Source: Akanthomyces muscarius
Lineage: Eukaryota; Ascomycota; Sordariomycetes; Hypocreales; Cordycipitaceae
Length of the DNA: 64,000 bases
Direction of reading: 5' to 3'
Assembly (NCBI RefSeq): GCF_028009165.1
Contig: NC_079246.1
Coordinates: 3,224,001-3,288,000 of the forward strand
Shown here: positions 22,940-34,068 of the stretch, piece after piece
Position numbering within the stretch: position 1 is the first letter of the stretch
Layout: every line of letters begins with the position of its first letter
Notes under the pieces: generated by a model
The model's database searches: none
Seen by the model: only the letters and a program-made list of their open reading frames with translations
Told to the model about the DNA's origin: nothing
Position numbers and translations under genes: made by a program

Positions 22940-23762
22940 ACCAAGGTCAACAATAGTTATTTATACTCTACTTACCCGTACAGCAACAGCAGAGGTGGTT
23001 TAGGTGGCGTCATATGGCTATTTCGTGCCTCGCCGTCGATAAAGCGGGCTATCTTCAAACACGGTATATCTAGTCAGCCTTCAAGTACTAGCTTTTCATT
23101 TTAATTTTAAATGAAACGATCACTGGTGAGGTATTTTTGCGTTCAGCTTCCTTATATGGCAGCGTGCAGAGTTGTAATGAAGTTGAGCCTTGACTCCTGT
23201 GGGAAAATGTGCAGCTGCAGGCAAGCATCGGTACGACGACAAACCCGGGTTTGAAAGACTACGATTTCGCAACGTCCTTGTTAAGCTTCCAACGTTGCTG
23301 CGGATTAGATTAATCTCAAGTCAATCCGTAGTTATCTGGTCAATCTGTAGTTAATCTCGTCAATTTGTAGTTAATCTGGGCCATCTGCAGTCAATCTGCA
23401 AGGCAATCTGCGAGCGGACGGAACTTGGAAAAAACTTGCGAATGCGAATTCACATTCTCATAATGGCCATTCACTTTAGGCCATTTGAACCATCGTCGGC
23501 TGTGCTCCTGCATAAATTGAATCTGTAACTAGTGCTGAGACTGTGGGGCAGCATGCCGATTTTGCCTCCAACACCACGACACGGTGAACATGGCCATCGC
23601 GCATCGGATTGAAGCCGCCGGAAGCAATGATCATGGAAAAGTTTTTTTTACGCCGTCGACGAGCTGGAGGTGCAAGCCCGCCTTGCGACCCCTGCCGTTC
23701 CTGGCGAGTTCAGCCCTCGTGCACCGATTTGACCTACACTAACCGGCACGACAGTCTGCATT
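22940..23762. other. Intergenic with a 20-bp minisatellite
   Basis: At 23312-23412 a unit close to GTCAATCTGTAGTTAATCTG repeats about five times with substitutions. The rest shows no gene or RNA. Confidence 0.7.
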
Positions 23763-24775
23763 GTGAAGCTGCAGCAGTTGATGGAAGTCACGACGGCGTC
23801 GATACTGGGAAATATGTGGCCGCAGCAGGCAGACCATACCCTCAAGGCTCTCTGTCGGTTCGCGTTTGCTCCCGGCAAACCCAATGACCTTCACTTGCTG
23901 TCTCTGAACTGCCTGGAGAAGATGGCGAAGCTCTCTTCTGTGATTCGAATATCCTTTTCGGAGCATGGCCATGCTGAGAACTTGATTAGCTTACTGGCGG
24001 CAGGATTGACACGCCCCTTACTTCCACCGCTGACCATTCTAGAGGGCCGACGTCCGAACAAACGAGCTGCACATACATGCCGCAGTCGAGATATTGACAC
24101 ACTTGTCGACAGACTACATGGCCGATCTACGGTTATCCTTTTGCAGCGGTGAATTGGTAGAGGTGGTCGACATGTACGCGCGCACATCCAACAACTGGCC
24201 ACGACTAATGCCGATAGATGCTATATCAATGCATGCTCGAGCCAAGCCTTCCCGATGGTCCGGGCGAAGCGGCATTTGGTCTACGTCTGGCTATTACGGA
24301 CCGCTTCATGAACGAGGCTGGACGGTACAAGGACTCTTTTTACGCCACTTTTGTCCTGTTTCTGAAGAAGCGCAGCGGCCGCGGTGATTTGAAGGGGCCC
24401 CGAGGCCTGCTGGTGTAGTGCATGCTGCGGTGGCTGCTGCACACGTACCATCACACCGACAACGAGTTGGATATTTGGCCGCTGGTGGATCTTGAGGGGC
24501 TTCACGCCGCGCTGAAGACGGTGGTGTCGCCGCACGCCTCGCAGCAAGCGCAGCGCACATATCTAGTGCCGCTGACCGAGGTGTTTGTGCTGGCGCGGCA
24601 GGGACCGGTGCCGTTGAAGAATCAGCTGCGTTCGATGCTGTTTTGGAACGGGGGCGAGTCGAGCGACTCGGGCGCAGGCGCGGAATCTGTGCCGCAGGCG
24701 TTGCGGCGGCTTTCGAGGGGAGCGTCGGCGGAGTTGCCGCGACCGCTACGTGACTTGGACGCAGTTTTGGCCTAA
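23763..24775 (+). pseudogene. Broken ORF series, helical-repeat (ARM-like) protein remnant
   Basis: Three frames carry protein-like sequence in succession. First 23763-24152 (LNCLEKMAKLSSVIRI...AENLISLLAAGL), then a continuation in another frame around 24050-24180 (NELHIHAAVEILTHLSTDYM). Then 24218-24775, which is one frame cut by a TAG at 24416-24418 (LRLAITDRFMNEAGRY... before it; LRWLLHTYHHTDNELDIW after it). The amphipathic leucine spacing suggests armadillo/HEAT-like helices. I do not recognise the family. Frame changes plus an in-frame stop argue for decay, although an unrecognised intron could explain one junction. Confidence 0.4.
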
Positions 24776-26136
24776 GCTGTGACTGTGCTGGTAATCTTGC
24801 TCAATGGTATTTGGCAAAGGAACTAGCATCAGTTTAGAAGTGTAAGATTTAGTCGAAGCAGGCCTTTCCATTCATACGGGTTGGAACCGACGTCACGACC
24901 CAACATGTTGCACAGCTTCACAAGATATAACAATCTGGCGAGGACATCAGCTGAATCGGCCGAACTCCCGTTACGACGCCTTTTCTTGTCAAGTTTCTCC
25001 GACCCTTTTGCTGTTGACTTTCTTCTCGGGAGCCCGCGACCAGGCCGAGGTACATCTACCCTGTACCAAAGTTGATGCGATTGCAGATGGAGGTACAAGG
25101 GCGGAGACATCTTTCGTGCCGTGTATGCTGGTTATGCTTTCAAGGTTGCATGACTGGATTGAGTCAACAGGAAACCACTGATCGAGGGTGAAGCTGCTCG
25201 AGCAACATGGTTGACGCTTTCCCCCAGCAAGGAGCAGTCGTTGACAAGATGCTCAGCCAGTCGACCACATCAACCACACAGACCTCACCGAATCAAGAAC
25301 AAGGCAAACACCCTGCTCATCACATCCACCCCGGTACAAATCCCGCAGAGTCCGACAGCTCACCTGCTCCTCACGACGCATCTCATCGCAGTGTCTCGCA
25401 GCTAGCGTCGCATTGCCCCGCCTATTCTCGATTCCCCGCAACCGGCCAGCCGTCCGTCCAGCCTGTCCAGTCGCAGGTACAAGGTACCGCCATACAAATC
25501 TGGTGCAGCGCCAGGTACTCGCACCGTCCCGATCTGCATTTCCCGCACCGTCCATCGCCCCCGCGCCGCCCCCCAGCGCACAGTCTGTACTCCAATGTTC
25601 CCCGCCTGTTTGAGGTCCGTACACTGTGCGCCGTGACTTGTCCAGACGTTGGTTTACCAGTAACTGCCAGCCACGGTCGTGTTAACGTTTTTCAGGAACT
25701 GCCGCATACCGGTAAATGTACGGCGCATCCAACGTTTACGGTTGACCTCGGCGGTACTTGCTCCCGGCCTGCCTCGTTTCCTGGTCCCAGCAGCTCCAAG
25801 GTTTCCTTGCTGTTTTCGTCGCCTCATTAATACCTCTCTCATCCTTCATCACTCGATCGACCACTGCCACCTGCATCATCGCTGCCGTCGCCTCGACATC
25901 CTCGACGCTGCCAGAACATCGACATTGTCTACAGCGTGGCTATCCGCTGCGCGATCCCACATTCCCGCCTTCTTACGTCATCATCAACACTCACCTCGAA
26001 CAGGTACGTCCAACTTGCGCTGAGTGGCATCTTGTCGCGCGGGTTGACCCGTCAATTGGCTGCTTGAGCTATTGTTGCACGCGGCTGGTCCACTGTACAC
26101 AAGTCACGGCACTAACACCAACACAGCACACCCGCA
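24776..26136. other. Intergenic, promoter and intron-containing 5' leader of the AT-hook gene
   Basis: A 5' UTR intron is likely at 26004-26126 (GTACGT donor, CTAACACCAACACAG end). A 207-codon frame from an ATG at 25207 runs through this region, but its composition is leader-like (Pro/Ser/His with no motif), so it is not called as a gene. Confidence 0.5.
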
Positions 26137-27150
26137 ATGTCCTCGACGCTTGATCATGTCGCCTTTATGGCGCCACGTCCTGCGGTCGAGCGGCCCAATC
26201 CGCCGCCGACCACACACTCATCGGCGGGTGCGGCTCAAGCTCCCATGACGACTCTCCCACCGCTTGGCTCTGCTCTCAGCAAGCCGCCGGCTGAGCCGCC
26301 CCTTTACTCTGCTCCTCGCGCCGAGCCTCCCGCTCCGGAGCCGGCCAATAGAGAGCTACCCAAGCCAGTCATTTCCGAGCACAAGCCAGTCATCTCTGAG
26401 CCCATGCCGGCCATCTCTGAGCCCACGCCGGCCATCTCTGAGCCCAAGCCAGCCGGTCTCGTCGGCGCATCGCTGCCACCCATTTCCAATCTGGATGCGC
26501 CGCCTCAGCCGCCCAAGGAGCCAGCCGCAGCCCCTATCGTGAATGCGCCGGGCCTCGGTAAGCCTGTAGAGGCAGTTGAGCCAGCGGCAGAAGCGACTTC
26601 AGCACCAGGCCTGTCTGCGCCGGCTTTCCCGAAACCCGTCGAGATCAAGTCTGTGCCCCAGACGCCCATCAATGATCGCACGCCTGCTGGTGGTACGCCT
26701 CGACCTGAGCTCGACATTTCGCAGGAGCCAGTCCAAACGCCAGAGTCCAAGCCCACGGCTTCTGTGCCCGACGCCAAACCTGCGGCTTCTGCGACTTCTG
26801 CACCCGAGTCCAAGCCAGAGTCGTCTTTGAACGGGGCAAAGGAGCCGGCGCCCACTCCTGCTCCCGCGCCAGCTCTCGGCCAAAAGCGCAAGTTTGAGGA
26901 CGAGGCAGAGTCCAAGCTGGAGCAGGCTGAGAAAAAGCCCAAGGTTGAAGAGCCGAAGCCGGCCTCGAACGGTGCTACTGAAGTGCCTACGGCTGCACCT
27001 GCGGCCACCGAGGCTGCGGCCGATGCGCCAGCTCCCGCGGCCCCGGCACCCAAGAAGGCCGGCCGACCTAAGAAGAAGAAGACGCTGGCGCCTGTTGGCC
27101 AAACGAAGCGCAAGACGCGCAGCCAGGGGCCTGTCGAGGGCGCACTTTAG
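26137..27150 (+). CDS. Pro/Ala-rich nuclear protein with C-terminal AT-hook-like motif
   Basis: Single coding exon of 337 aa. Residues 75-110 hold five short repeats of the ...KPVISE / MPAISE / TPAISE type. Most of the chain is Pro/Ala/Glu/Lys, probably disordered. The C-terminus is basic: a nuclear-localisation-like GQKRKF near residue 250, KKPKVEE, then KKAGRPKKKK, which contains the GRP core of an AT hook, and KRKTRSQ. Minor-groove binding in the nucleus is inferred from this motif alone. No homologue is recognised. Confidence 0.75.
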   Translation: MSSTLDHVAFMAPRPAVERPNPPPTTHSSAGAAQAPMTTLPPLGSALSKPPAEPPLYSAPRAEPPAPEPANRELPKPVISEHKPVISEPMPAISEPTPAISEPKPAGLVGASLPPISNLDAPPQPPKEPAAAPIVNAPGLGKPVEAVEPAAEATSAPGLSAPAFPKPVEIKSVPQTPINDRTPAGGTPRPELDISQEPVQTPESKPTASVPDAKPAASATSAPESKPESSLNGAKEPAPTPAPAPALGQKRKFEDEAESKLEQAEKKPKVEEPKPASNGATEVPTAAPAATEAAADAPAPAAPAPKKAGRPKKKKTLAPVGQTKRKTRSQGPVEGAL

Positions 27151-29613
27151 CGTAGACGGAAATGGGGTGGACTTGGTAGGCTGGCTTGTATGCAGCTATG
27201 AATTGAATGACTGGTGGACTGGACGGCGAACGGATTACTTGACTTAGGGTGCGACGGAACATGTTTATACGATACTGGATTTGAACAGAATTCTGAAACT
27301 GAATTGACAGATTAATTACAGAAGAATTACAGATTAAGTGTGAATGATTGACATGTAATTGACAGATAATTGACAGATGATTGACATACAATTGACAGAT
27401 GATTGACATACAATTGACAGATGATTGACATACAATTGACAGATAATTGACAGAGTTGGTTGACTGAATCATAGACTGAGTCTGCTTGCCATGGCCAAAT
27501 CGGGTCGGCGTTGCCTCTAAAGCATAGCCTCAACCACAAACGCGACAACTACAACGCTCTCGCCTTCAACCCGGCTATCTGGACATGTTCAACTATTTCC
27601 ATGTTTTCAGAGCCCGAGCAGGACACTGGAGGGAGGGAAAAAGTGGAACAGGCCCATCAAGGCGCTAGCGAGAAGGGCAAGAATCGGCGCGCCAGGATTT
27701 GGACGGGAGGGCCTGATGACGTTGATGAGTCTAGACCGGTCTCGTGCTGAAAGGAAAGTTGGCAGCTGGCGATTACGCGTTGGCAGGATTAAGAGTCTGC
27801 GATGATGCCGGCAGACTCTCCCACGAGGAGACACTGGACGCGACAACTCTACACTTGATTTTATCGAAAATACTGCGAAAATGTGAAATGCCTAGCCAAC
27901 GGCTGCGCACGCGGACAGTGACAGCACTGCTACTAGCTCCGATGGCTTGCAGATGCGGCCAAGCCGGAGGATTGGTCTAGGTGCCACTAGCTGCAACTGT
28001 GAGAGCAGTTTTTCTCTCACAAGGTCGCCAGGCCAAGGCGAACCATGCAGTGGCAAAGTGATGCCGGGAGCTGCAAAGCAAGGCTCGCTTGCATCACGCT
28101 TGCATGGTTATGGCTTAATGGCTTGCATGGCTGTCTTGTCCCTGCTTTGTTCCCTGCGCGTATCCACAGACAATCGAGAATGTTCCGTGGCGGGTGGCAG
28201 AAAAGGTGCAAACAAAGTCGCGGTCACCAGCTAGCACATGTTGAGCGAAGTTGTGGATTGCAAGCTAGAGTTGACGTTGAAGAGATTTTGCACGCGTCGA
28301 GTGTTGTCTGTCTTGGTGATCGGATCGTTGTCGAAGCAGTTGAGACGGTGGTGTCTCAGGTCCACCAGGGTAGCGGGCATGGCTCCACTGCGTCGTAAGC
28401 CAGGTTGAGAGGAATGAAGCTGCATCAACAGGAACATGTACGGAGTACTGAGAATATTGATAAATGTGCGACTGAATGGCCGTGCCCGTGATGAATGTCT
28501 CGGCAGGCCATTGACAGCAGGAGATGCCAGCGAGTGCAGGCGCTGAAGACTCGTGTTGCAGCGGTGGAGCGCTAAAGACCGCTGAAGGCTGCGACCCACT
28601 GGTGTGAAGCTGGTGGGTGGACGTTCTGCCGACATTGGCGGGAACAAGCTGTTTTCCAGCTGTTTATTCCAAGGGAAAAAAAAAAAAAAAGAACAAGGAC
28701 TTTGAAATGGAGACTATAAATAAAGCGCCCCATCGCAACTGTTGATATGCTGCGCAACCGTTGATATGCGCAAACCTGTGCTATCCGGTCCGGCGGGTCG
28801 TGACAAAAATAGAACTGGCCCGCTAGTGCCGGACGCAGGCCAATCAGCAGCCGTGCCTGCCTCGAGCGTCTCAACGTCGAGGCCTCAGCCACCATTTCCA
28901 GGCACCATGCGATAGGCCAGGTGAGCGACTGCAGCCACCGAATCTGGAGGGTGTGAAGAATAAAAGAAGAAAAGAAAATAAGATGAATGCAAGGGAATAG
29001 AAGATGGATCCACGAGCTGGCAGCAAAATCTGGCAAAACTTCAACGCACTTGGCATGCCATTCCTCGCTGATCGATGTGGCCCACTGGCTTCCCTGCACC
29101 TCGTACCGCCCAACGCTAGTCAAGCTCGCGCTGATACGCTGGCGCTGGCAGAAAAAAGTCCCTGACGGCAAACCACCAAGCCGTCTCCTCTTCTTTGTCC
29201 TTTCCGCCTCCGTCTCTTTGTGTATCCGTGGCCTTTTGTCCTTGTCATTCTTCATCCTCTTTGTACATTTTTATTCTCCCTGTGCCGGATTTCTTCTTCT
29301 CTTCCTAGTCCCGGCCAGGACACCGCTCGCTTGCACCATTTCGACAGTCGCTTCGACGGCCGCTCCGACAGTCGCTTTCGACAAATCTGTCTCTCGCTTT
29401 CGACTTTTGGACATTTTTCTCCTCGACCGCCGCCATTGACGATTAAGCGGAATCACTGTATTAATAACCAGCATACCTAATCAAGCGCTGCGGCCACTGT
29501 TTGACACACGCCCAGCCACTCACCGAGGGGTACACCGACTGTCATACTCTGCTCTTACCACACCTTTAATACATCTGCATCATCTGCATACATCTGCATA
29601 TAGAACCGCCACC
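27151..29613. other. Long intergenic region, promoter of the CSC1-like channel
   Basis: About 2.5 kb. It contains the minisatellite at 27302-27455 and a run of A's at 28677-28690. A T/C-rich leader follows from 29170 to 29560. Frames at 28572-29255 (minus) and 28987-29439 (plus) lack motifs. No gene is supported. Long upstream regions are common for large regulated membrane proteins in fungi. Confidence 0.5.
27302..27455. repeat. 22-bp minisatellite
   Basis: The unit is the two halves ATTGACAGATG and ATTGACATACA, in about three full copies with degenerate flanks on both sides. It lies 150 bases 3' of the AT-hook gene. Confidence 0.9.
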
Positions 29614-32600
29614 ATGGCTTTTGCCTCGAGGGCTCTCGCCTCCATGGCTTTCACGGCCTTTATACCCTTGGTTTCTGCCTCCGCTTCACCCTCGGCCAGA
29701 GACGCGAAACCAAACTCAAACTCCGACAACCCTCTCCTCGACCTCTTCAAAGACCCCTTTGCCTCTACCGTCGCCACCTCCTCTCTCTACTCGGCCATTG
29801 GCATCTCCATCGGCTTCACCGTCTTTCTCGCCGTCTGCTTCTCCCTCCTCCGCCCTCACAACCAGGCCGTCTACGCCCCCAAGGTCAAGCACGCCGACGA
29901 AAAGCACGCCCCCCCGGCCATAGGAAAGTCGCTCTTTGCCTGGGTGCCGCCCGTCCTGCACACCAATGAAGACATTCTCATGCAGACCGTCGGCATGGAC
30001 GCCACCATCTTTATCCGCTTCATGCGCATGTGCCGCAACATGTTTCTCGTCTTGAGTGTGGTTGGTGTCGGCATCTTGATACCTGTTCACATCACAAACG
30101 CTGCCGTGCAGGACAAGACCAAGCTCGGCTGGCTCGTCAACATTTCGCCCCTCAACGTCTTTGGACGCGCCCAGTGGGTGCAGGTCGTCGCCGCCTATCT
30201 TTTCGACGTCATTGTCGCCGGCTTCCTCTGGTGGAACTACCGCAAGATTCACCAGCTCCGCCGCAGGTACTTTGAGACGGACGAGTTCCAGTCGGCGTTG
30301 GCTTCGAGGACGCTGATGCTGTACGACTTGCCCCGCGCATGCGCCTCCGACGAAGGCATCGCCCGCATTATCGATGAGGTCGCGCCCAGCTCGTCCTTTG
30401 CCAGGACTGCCATTGCCCGCAACGTCAAGGAGCTGCCCGAGCTCATCGAGCAGCACGACCACAACGTTCGCAAGCTCGAAGAGGTTCTCGCCAAGTACCT
30501 CAAAAACCCCGCCCAGCTCCCGCCGAACCGCCCGACCTGCAAGCCCTCCAAAAAAGACCACGCCTACAGCTCCTACCCCAGAGGCCAGAAGCTGGACGCC
30601 ATCGACTACTACACCAAGCGCATCCGCGATCTCGAAACCGAAATCAAGCAGGTCCGCGCCGCCGTCGACAGGCGCAGCACCATGCCCTACGGATTCGCCA
30701 GCTACAGCGACATTGCCGAAGCGCACAGCATTGCTTATTCGTTCCGCAAGAAGAAGCCCCAGGGCACCACCGTCACTCTCGCTCCACGCCCCAACGACGT
30801 CATCTGGCGCAACATGCCGCTTTCCGCTGCTGTCCGCAGCCGTAGACGGTGGATGAACAGCTTCTGGATCGCGGTCCTCACAATTCTCTGGATCGGACCC
30901 AACGCCATGATTGCCATGCTCTTTGTCAACCTGAGCAACCTCGGTCGTCTGTGGCCCGCCTTCAAAACCTCGCTCGAGGCCAACCCCAAGTTCTGGGGTC
31001 TCGTCCAAGGTATCCTGGCGCCCACCCTGACCTCGCTCGTCTACCTCGTCCTGCCCATGATCTTTCGCCGTCTCTCCACCAAGGGTGGCGACCAGACCAA
31101 GACTGGCCGAGAGCGACACGTCATTGGCAAAATGTATGCCTTTTTTGTCATCAACAACCTCGTCGTCTTTTCCTTTTTCTCGACCGTGTTTACCTTTGTC
31201 TTCAACATTATCCACGAGGCCAGTTCTGGCCAATCCGGCTGGGATGCCATCAAGGAAGCAAACAAGGACAATGGCAGCAGTATCGTCGACGGCCTCTTTC
31301 AAGCCCTGTGCTCCAACGGCGTTTTCTGGGTCACCTACATGCTCCAGCGTCAGCTCGGCGCCGCCACGGACCTCGCGCAGCTCTGGTCCCTGACGAGGGC
31401 TTTTTTCCTAAAAAAGTTTTCCAGCCCGACGCCCAGAGAACTCATCGAGCTCACCGCGCCGCCGCCTTTTGAATACGCCAGCTACTACACCTACTTTTTG
31501 TTTTACGCCACCACCAGCCTCTGCTTTGCCGGCATCATGCCGCTCGTCCTGCCCGCCGCCGCCATGTACTTTACCATCGACCACTACCTGAAGAAATATC
31601 TTATCCTCTACCGCTTCATCACCAAGACCGAGTCTGGCGGCCTGTACTGGCGTGTCGTCTTTAACCGCTTCATCTTTGCCACCATGCTGGCCAACCTCGT
31701 CGTTCTGCTCACGACATGGGTCCGCGGCGAAGGCAACCACATTCAGTTCTTCGCCGTCATTCCTCTCCCGTTTTTGATGTTTGGATTTAAAATTTGGTGC
31801 GCCAACACGTACGACAACAAGATTCGCTTTTACAGTCTGCTCAACATTCGCAAAAACCCCGAGGCCGCGCGCGCCCAGGCCGACCGTCTACGAAGCGAAA
31901 AGCTGGCCAGCCGATTCGGCCATCCTGCTCTGTACAAGAAGCTCATCACGCCCATGGTGCATCAAAAGGCCCAGAATCTGCTGCCGTCTGTCTACTCGGG
32001 CAGACTGACCGACGGCAGAGACGCCGAGACGGCCGATCTCATGAGTGTTAGCGGCTACTCTGACATGTATGCCCTCGACAGCATGAAGGCGGGCAAGGCG
32101 GGCAAGACTGCCGGTGTGCCGGGCTTTGAGTTTGTGTCGGAGAACCACATGGACTTTGAATACTTTAAAAACAGGGCCGAGTTTTTGGACGAGCACGGCG
32201 GTGCCGACTTTTACGGTGTCGAGAGTGATAGGGCCACGACGCGAGCCGGCACGCCGGTATCTTTTGACCGTCCTGGAAGCGCTACTGGCTTCAACACCCC
32301 TCGACGCGTTGGCACCGGCATGTCGGACATGAGCTACAACTCGTACCGCCCGCAGATGGACGGCGCCCACTCTCGCCAAGCCTCGGGCAATGAACTGGAC
32401 CGCATGCGCAGTCCGCTGGGCGATCTGGACAACTCGAGCTCGACGGGTCTGGTGCAGGCCCAGCCCATGGGTGGCTACTCGGAGGTACCTGACGGCAGAG
32501 GCAGCCCTGTGCCGTTTTACGACTCGGGCCGAGCCAGTCCTGCGCCAGGCCGGACAATCACCGGCCACCGCGGTTACCAGCCGCTGGACGGCAGATCAAG

Positions 32601-33126
32601 CCCGGCGCCCGGCTTTGATGGCCGCATGAGTCCGGCGCCGCGGTCCCGGTCACAGTCGCCCGGTCCAGCCGCCGGGCCTATGGGTGCAGCGCTTCGAGGG
32701 GGACAAATGGCACAGATGAATCCGCCTCGACAGATGACACAGAGCCCGATGAACACGGCTCGACAAATGAGTCCTGCTCCTCGACAGATGAGCCCAGCAC
32801 CTCACCAACCTGCTCGACAGATGAGCCCGGCACCCCACCAACCTGCCCGAAATATGAGCCCAGCGCCCCTTCAATTGCCTGTCCGACAGATGAGTCCCGC
32901 CCCTGGACGGCAGTCTCCCGGCCCTGCCGCCGGTCTAGCCACGCGCAAGCCCGTCGGTCAGCCCGAGTACGCGCAGCCACACGGCCCGACCTACCAGCAA
33001 CCGCACAGCTACGGACAGGACCACGACGACTTTCAAGGACTGCCAGGACAGCCGGGCTTCTACGGAGCGTCGCAAGGACAGGATCATAGAGGAAACCCGT
33101 CCAACCGCCCGAACCAGGGGTGGTGA
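29614..33126 (+). CDS. CSC1/OSCA/TMEM63-type calcium-permeable stress-gated channel
   Basis: One exon of 1170 aa, with a perfect start context (GCCACCATGG). A signal-like N-terminus precedes the first span (SAIGISIGFTVFLAVCFSLL). The order then follows the family: N-terminal spans, a cytosolic RRM-like loop (about residues 215-400), and the RSN1_7TM block with seven or more spans (about 410-720, e.g. NPKFWGLVQGILAPTLTSLVYLVLPMIF, VIPLPFLMFGFKIW). The C-terminal 330 residues are cytosolic and disordered, with repeated SPAP/MSPAP units. Members are osmotically or mechanically gated cation channels in the plasma or vacuolar membrane. The tail is longer than in yeast Csc1. Confidence 0.94.
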   Translation: MAFASRALASMAFTAFIPLVSASASPSARDAKPNSNSDNPLLDLFKDPFASTVATSSLYSAIGISIGFTVFLAVCFSLLRPHNQAVYAPKVKHADEKHAPPAIGKSLFAWVPPVLHTNEDILMQTVGMDATIFIRFMRMCRNMFLVLSVVGVGILIPVHITNAAVQDKTKLGWLVNISPLNVFGRAQWVQVVAAYLFDVIVAGFLWWNYRKIHQLRRRYFETDEFQSALASRTLMLYDLPRACASDEGIARIIDEVAPSSSFARTAIARNVKELPELIEQHDHNVRKLEEVLAKYLKNPAQLPPNRPTCKPSKKDHAYSSYPRGQKLDAIDYYTKRIRDLETEIKQVRAAVDRRSTMPYGFASYSDIAEAHSIAYSFRKKKPQGTTVTLAPRPNDVIWRNMPLSAAVRSRRRWMNSFWIAVLTILWIGPNAMIAMLFVNLSNLGRLWPAFKTSLEANPKFWGLVQGILAPTLTSLVYLVLPMIFRRLSTKGGDQTKTGRERHVIGKMYAFFVINNLVVFSFFSTVFTFVFNIIHEASSGQSGWDAIKEANKDNGSSIVDGLFQALCSNGVFWVTYMLQRQLGAATDLAQLWSLTRAFFLKKFSSPTPRELIELTAPPPFEYASYYTYFLFYATTSLCFAGIMPLVLPAAAMYFTIDHYLKKYLILYRFITKTESGGLYWRVVFNRFIFATMLANLVVLLTTWVRGEGNHIQFFAVIPLPFLMFGFKIWCANTYDNKIRFYSLLNIRKNPEAARAQADRLRSEKLASRFGHPALYKKLITPMVHQKAQNLLPSVYSGRLTDGRDAETADLMSVSGYSDMYALDSMKAGKAGKTAGVPGFEFVSENHMDFEYFKNRAEFLDEHGGADFYGVESDRATTRAGTPVSFDRPGSATGFNTPRRVGTGMSDMSYNSYRPQMDGAHSRQASGNELDRMRSPLGDLDNSSSTGLVQAQPMGGYSEVPDGRGSPVPFYDSGRASPAPGRTITGHRGYQPLDGRSSPAPGFDGRMSPAPRSRSQSPGPAAGPMGAALRGGQMAQMNPPRQMTQSPMNTARQMSPAPRQMSPAPHQPARQMSPAPHQPARNMSPAPLQLPVRQMSPAPGRQSPGPAAGLATRKPVGQPEYAQPHGPTYQQPHSYGQDHDDFQGLPGQPGFYGASQGQDHRGNPSNRPNQGW

Positions 33127-33415
33127 GCACGTATATAGACCGCTGTATAGCGATAATTGATGAGTTATGTGACATACGTGTACCATGGATTGACAGTCGT
33201 GCTAAATCGGCTATTGTTTTACTAGTCATACATTACACATCATAGTTCACGTTACTGGGACATAGGTAGACATTGTAAATTTCTCTAACAAAGAGTTTGC
33301 CTAAAACCTGTACACACACAGGTAGACCTAGCCACCCACGGCTTTGCTGTCACTGGCGCCTCGTCGAAAGGCGATATATTCAATTATAAGGCACCGACCG
33401 TTATGCAAGTTACTA

Positions 33416-33495
33416 TCCGGTATGGTGTAGTGGCTAACATCGCTCGCTCTCAACAAAGAACCGAGCAGCCCAGGGTTCGATTCCCTGTACCGGAG
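33416..33495 (+). tRNA. tRNA-Glu(CTC) with 8-nt intron
   Basis: The acceptor stem TCCGGTA (33416-33422) pairs with TACCGGA (33488-33494), and the discriminator is G. A GGTGTAGTGGCTAACAT D arm and a GGGTTCGATTCCC T arm are intact. The anticodon stem GCTCG/CGAGC encloses CTCTCA then 8 intron bases (ACAAAGAA) then C, which gives anticodon CTC and an intron after position 37. A TTTCTTTTTT Pol III terminator follows directly. Confidence 0.93.
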
Positions 33496-34068
33496 TTTCT
33501 TTTTTACTCTCAGTCTATTTTTGCTATTTCTTTTTTGTCTATGTTGTGTTTGTTTTAACTATCCCTGTTGTTTCAGCTATTTCTCATGTTTCTCTTTATT
33601 CCTCATATCTTGTATCGATCATGATCGTTCCACCAACGGTGTTGAGACTGGACATCTTTGCAATCCACGAGTTGCAAACAGCACAACTCGAGACCGAGCC
33701 ACCACCGACCACAAGCAACCTGGCCATCGGCCTTTTGAAGGGATTCTGAGATCTCGGTATGATGCATCGCATTCAGCTTTTGAGAATTATTCTGCAGTTC
33801 TGCTGTCTTTATCGCCAGCTCAACGGCCAAGTAACTAGCGCCCGCTCCACCGGAAACATCTTCAGCGCGGCCTGCAACCTCTCAATTACGCAATCCTCCA
33901 GAAAAACGAATAAGTTCTTGCCATTCGAGAGAAACTCGATTTATTCACATCAAGAGCCGCATATATTATCCCGACCTGGCCGGTGGGCTGTCCAATCCTC
34001 ACCGCAATCAGGAAACCCCATACAGACATTTCCGCGCGCCCTAGCCCGCGACGCCACATCAGACCAAC
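33496..34068. other. Intergenic, terminator of the tRNA and promoter of the acetyltransferase
   Basis: T-rich for the first 100 bases, starting with the Pol III terminator. No gene was seen; a 116-codon frame at 33759-34109 has no motif. Confidence 0.5.

Noticed and set aside
25207..25830. 207-codon frame with a true ATG upstream of the AT-hook gene
   Set aside because: Leader-like composition, no motif, and it lies ahead of a likely 5' UTR intron.
28572..29255. 227-codon minus-strand frame
   Set aside because: It lies in the upstream region of the channel gene and has no protein-like features.
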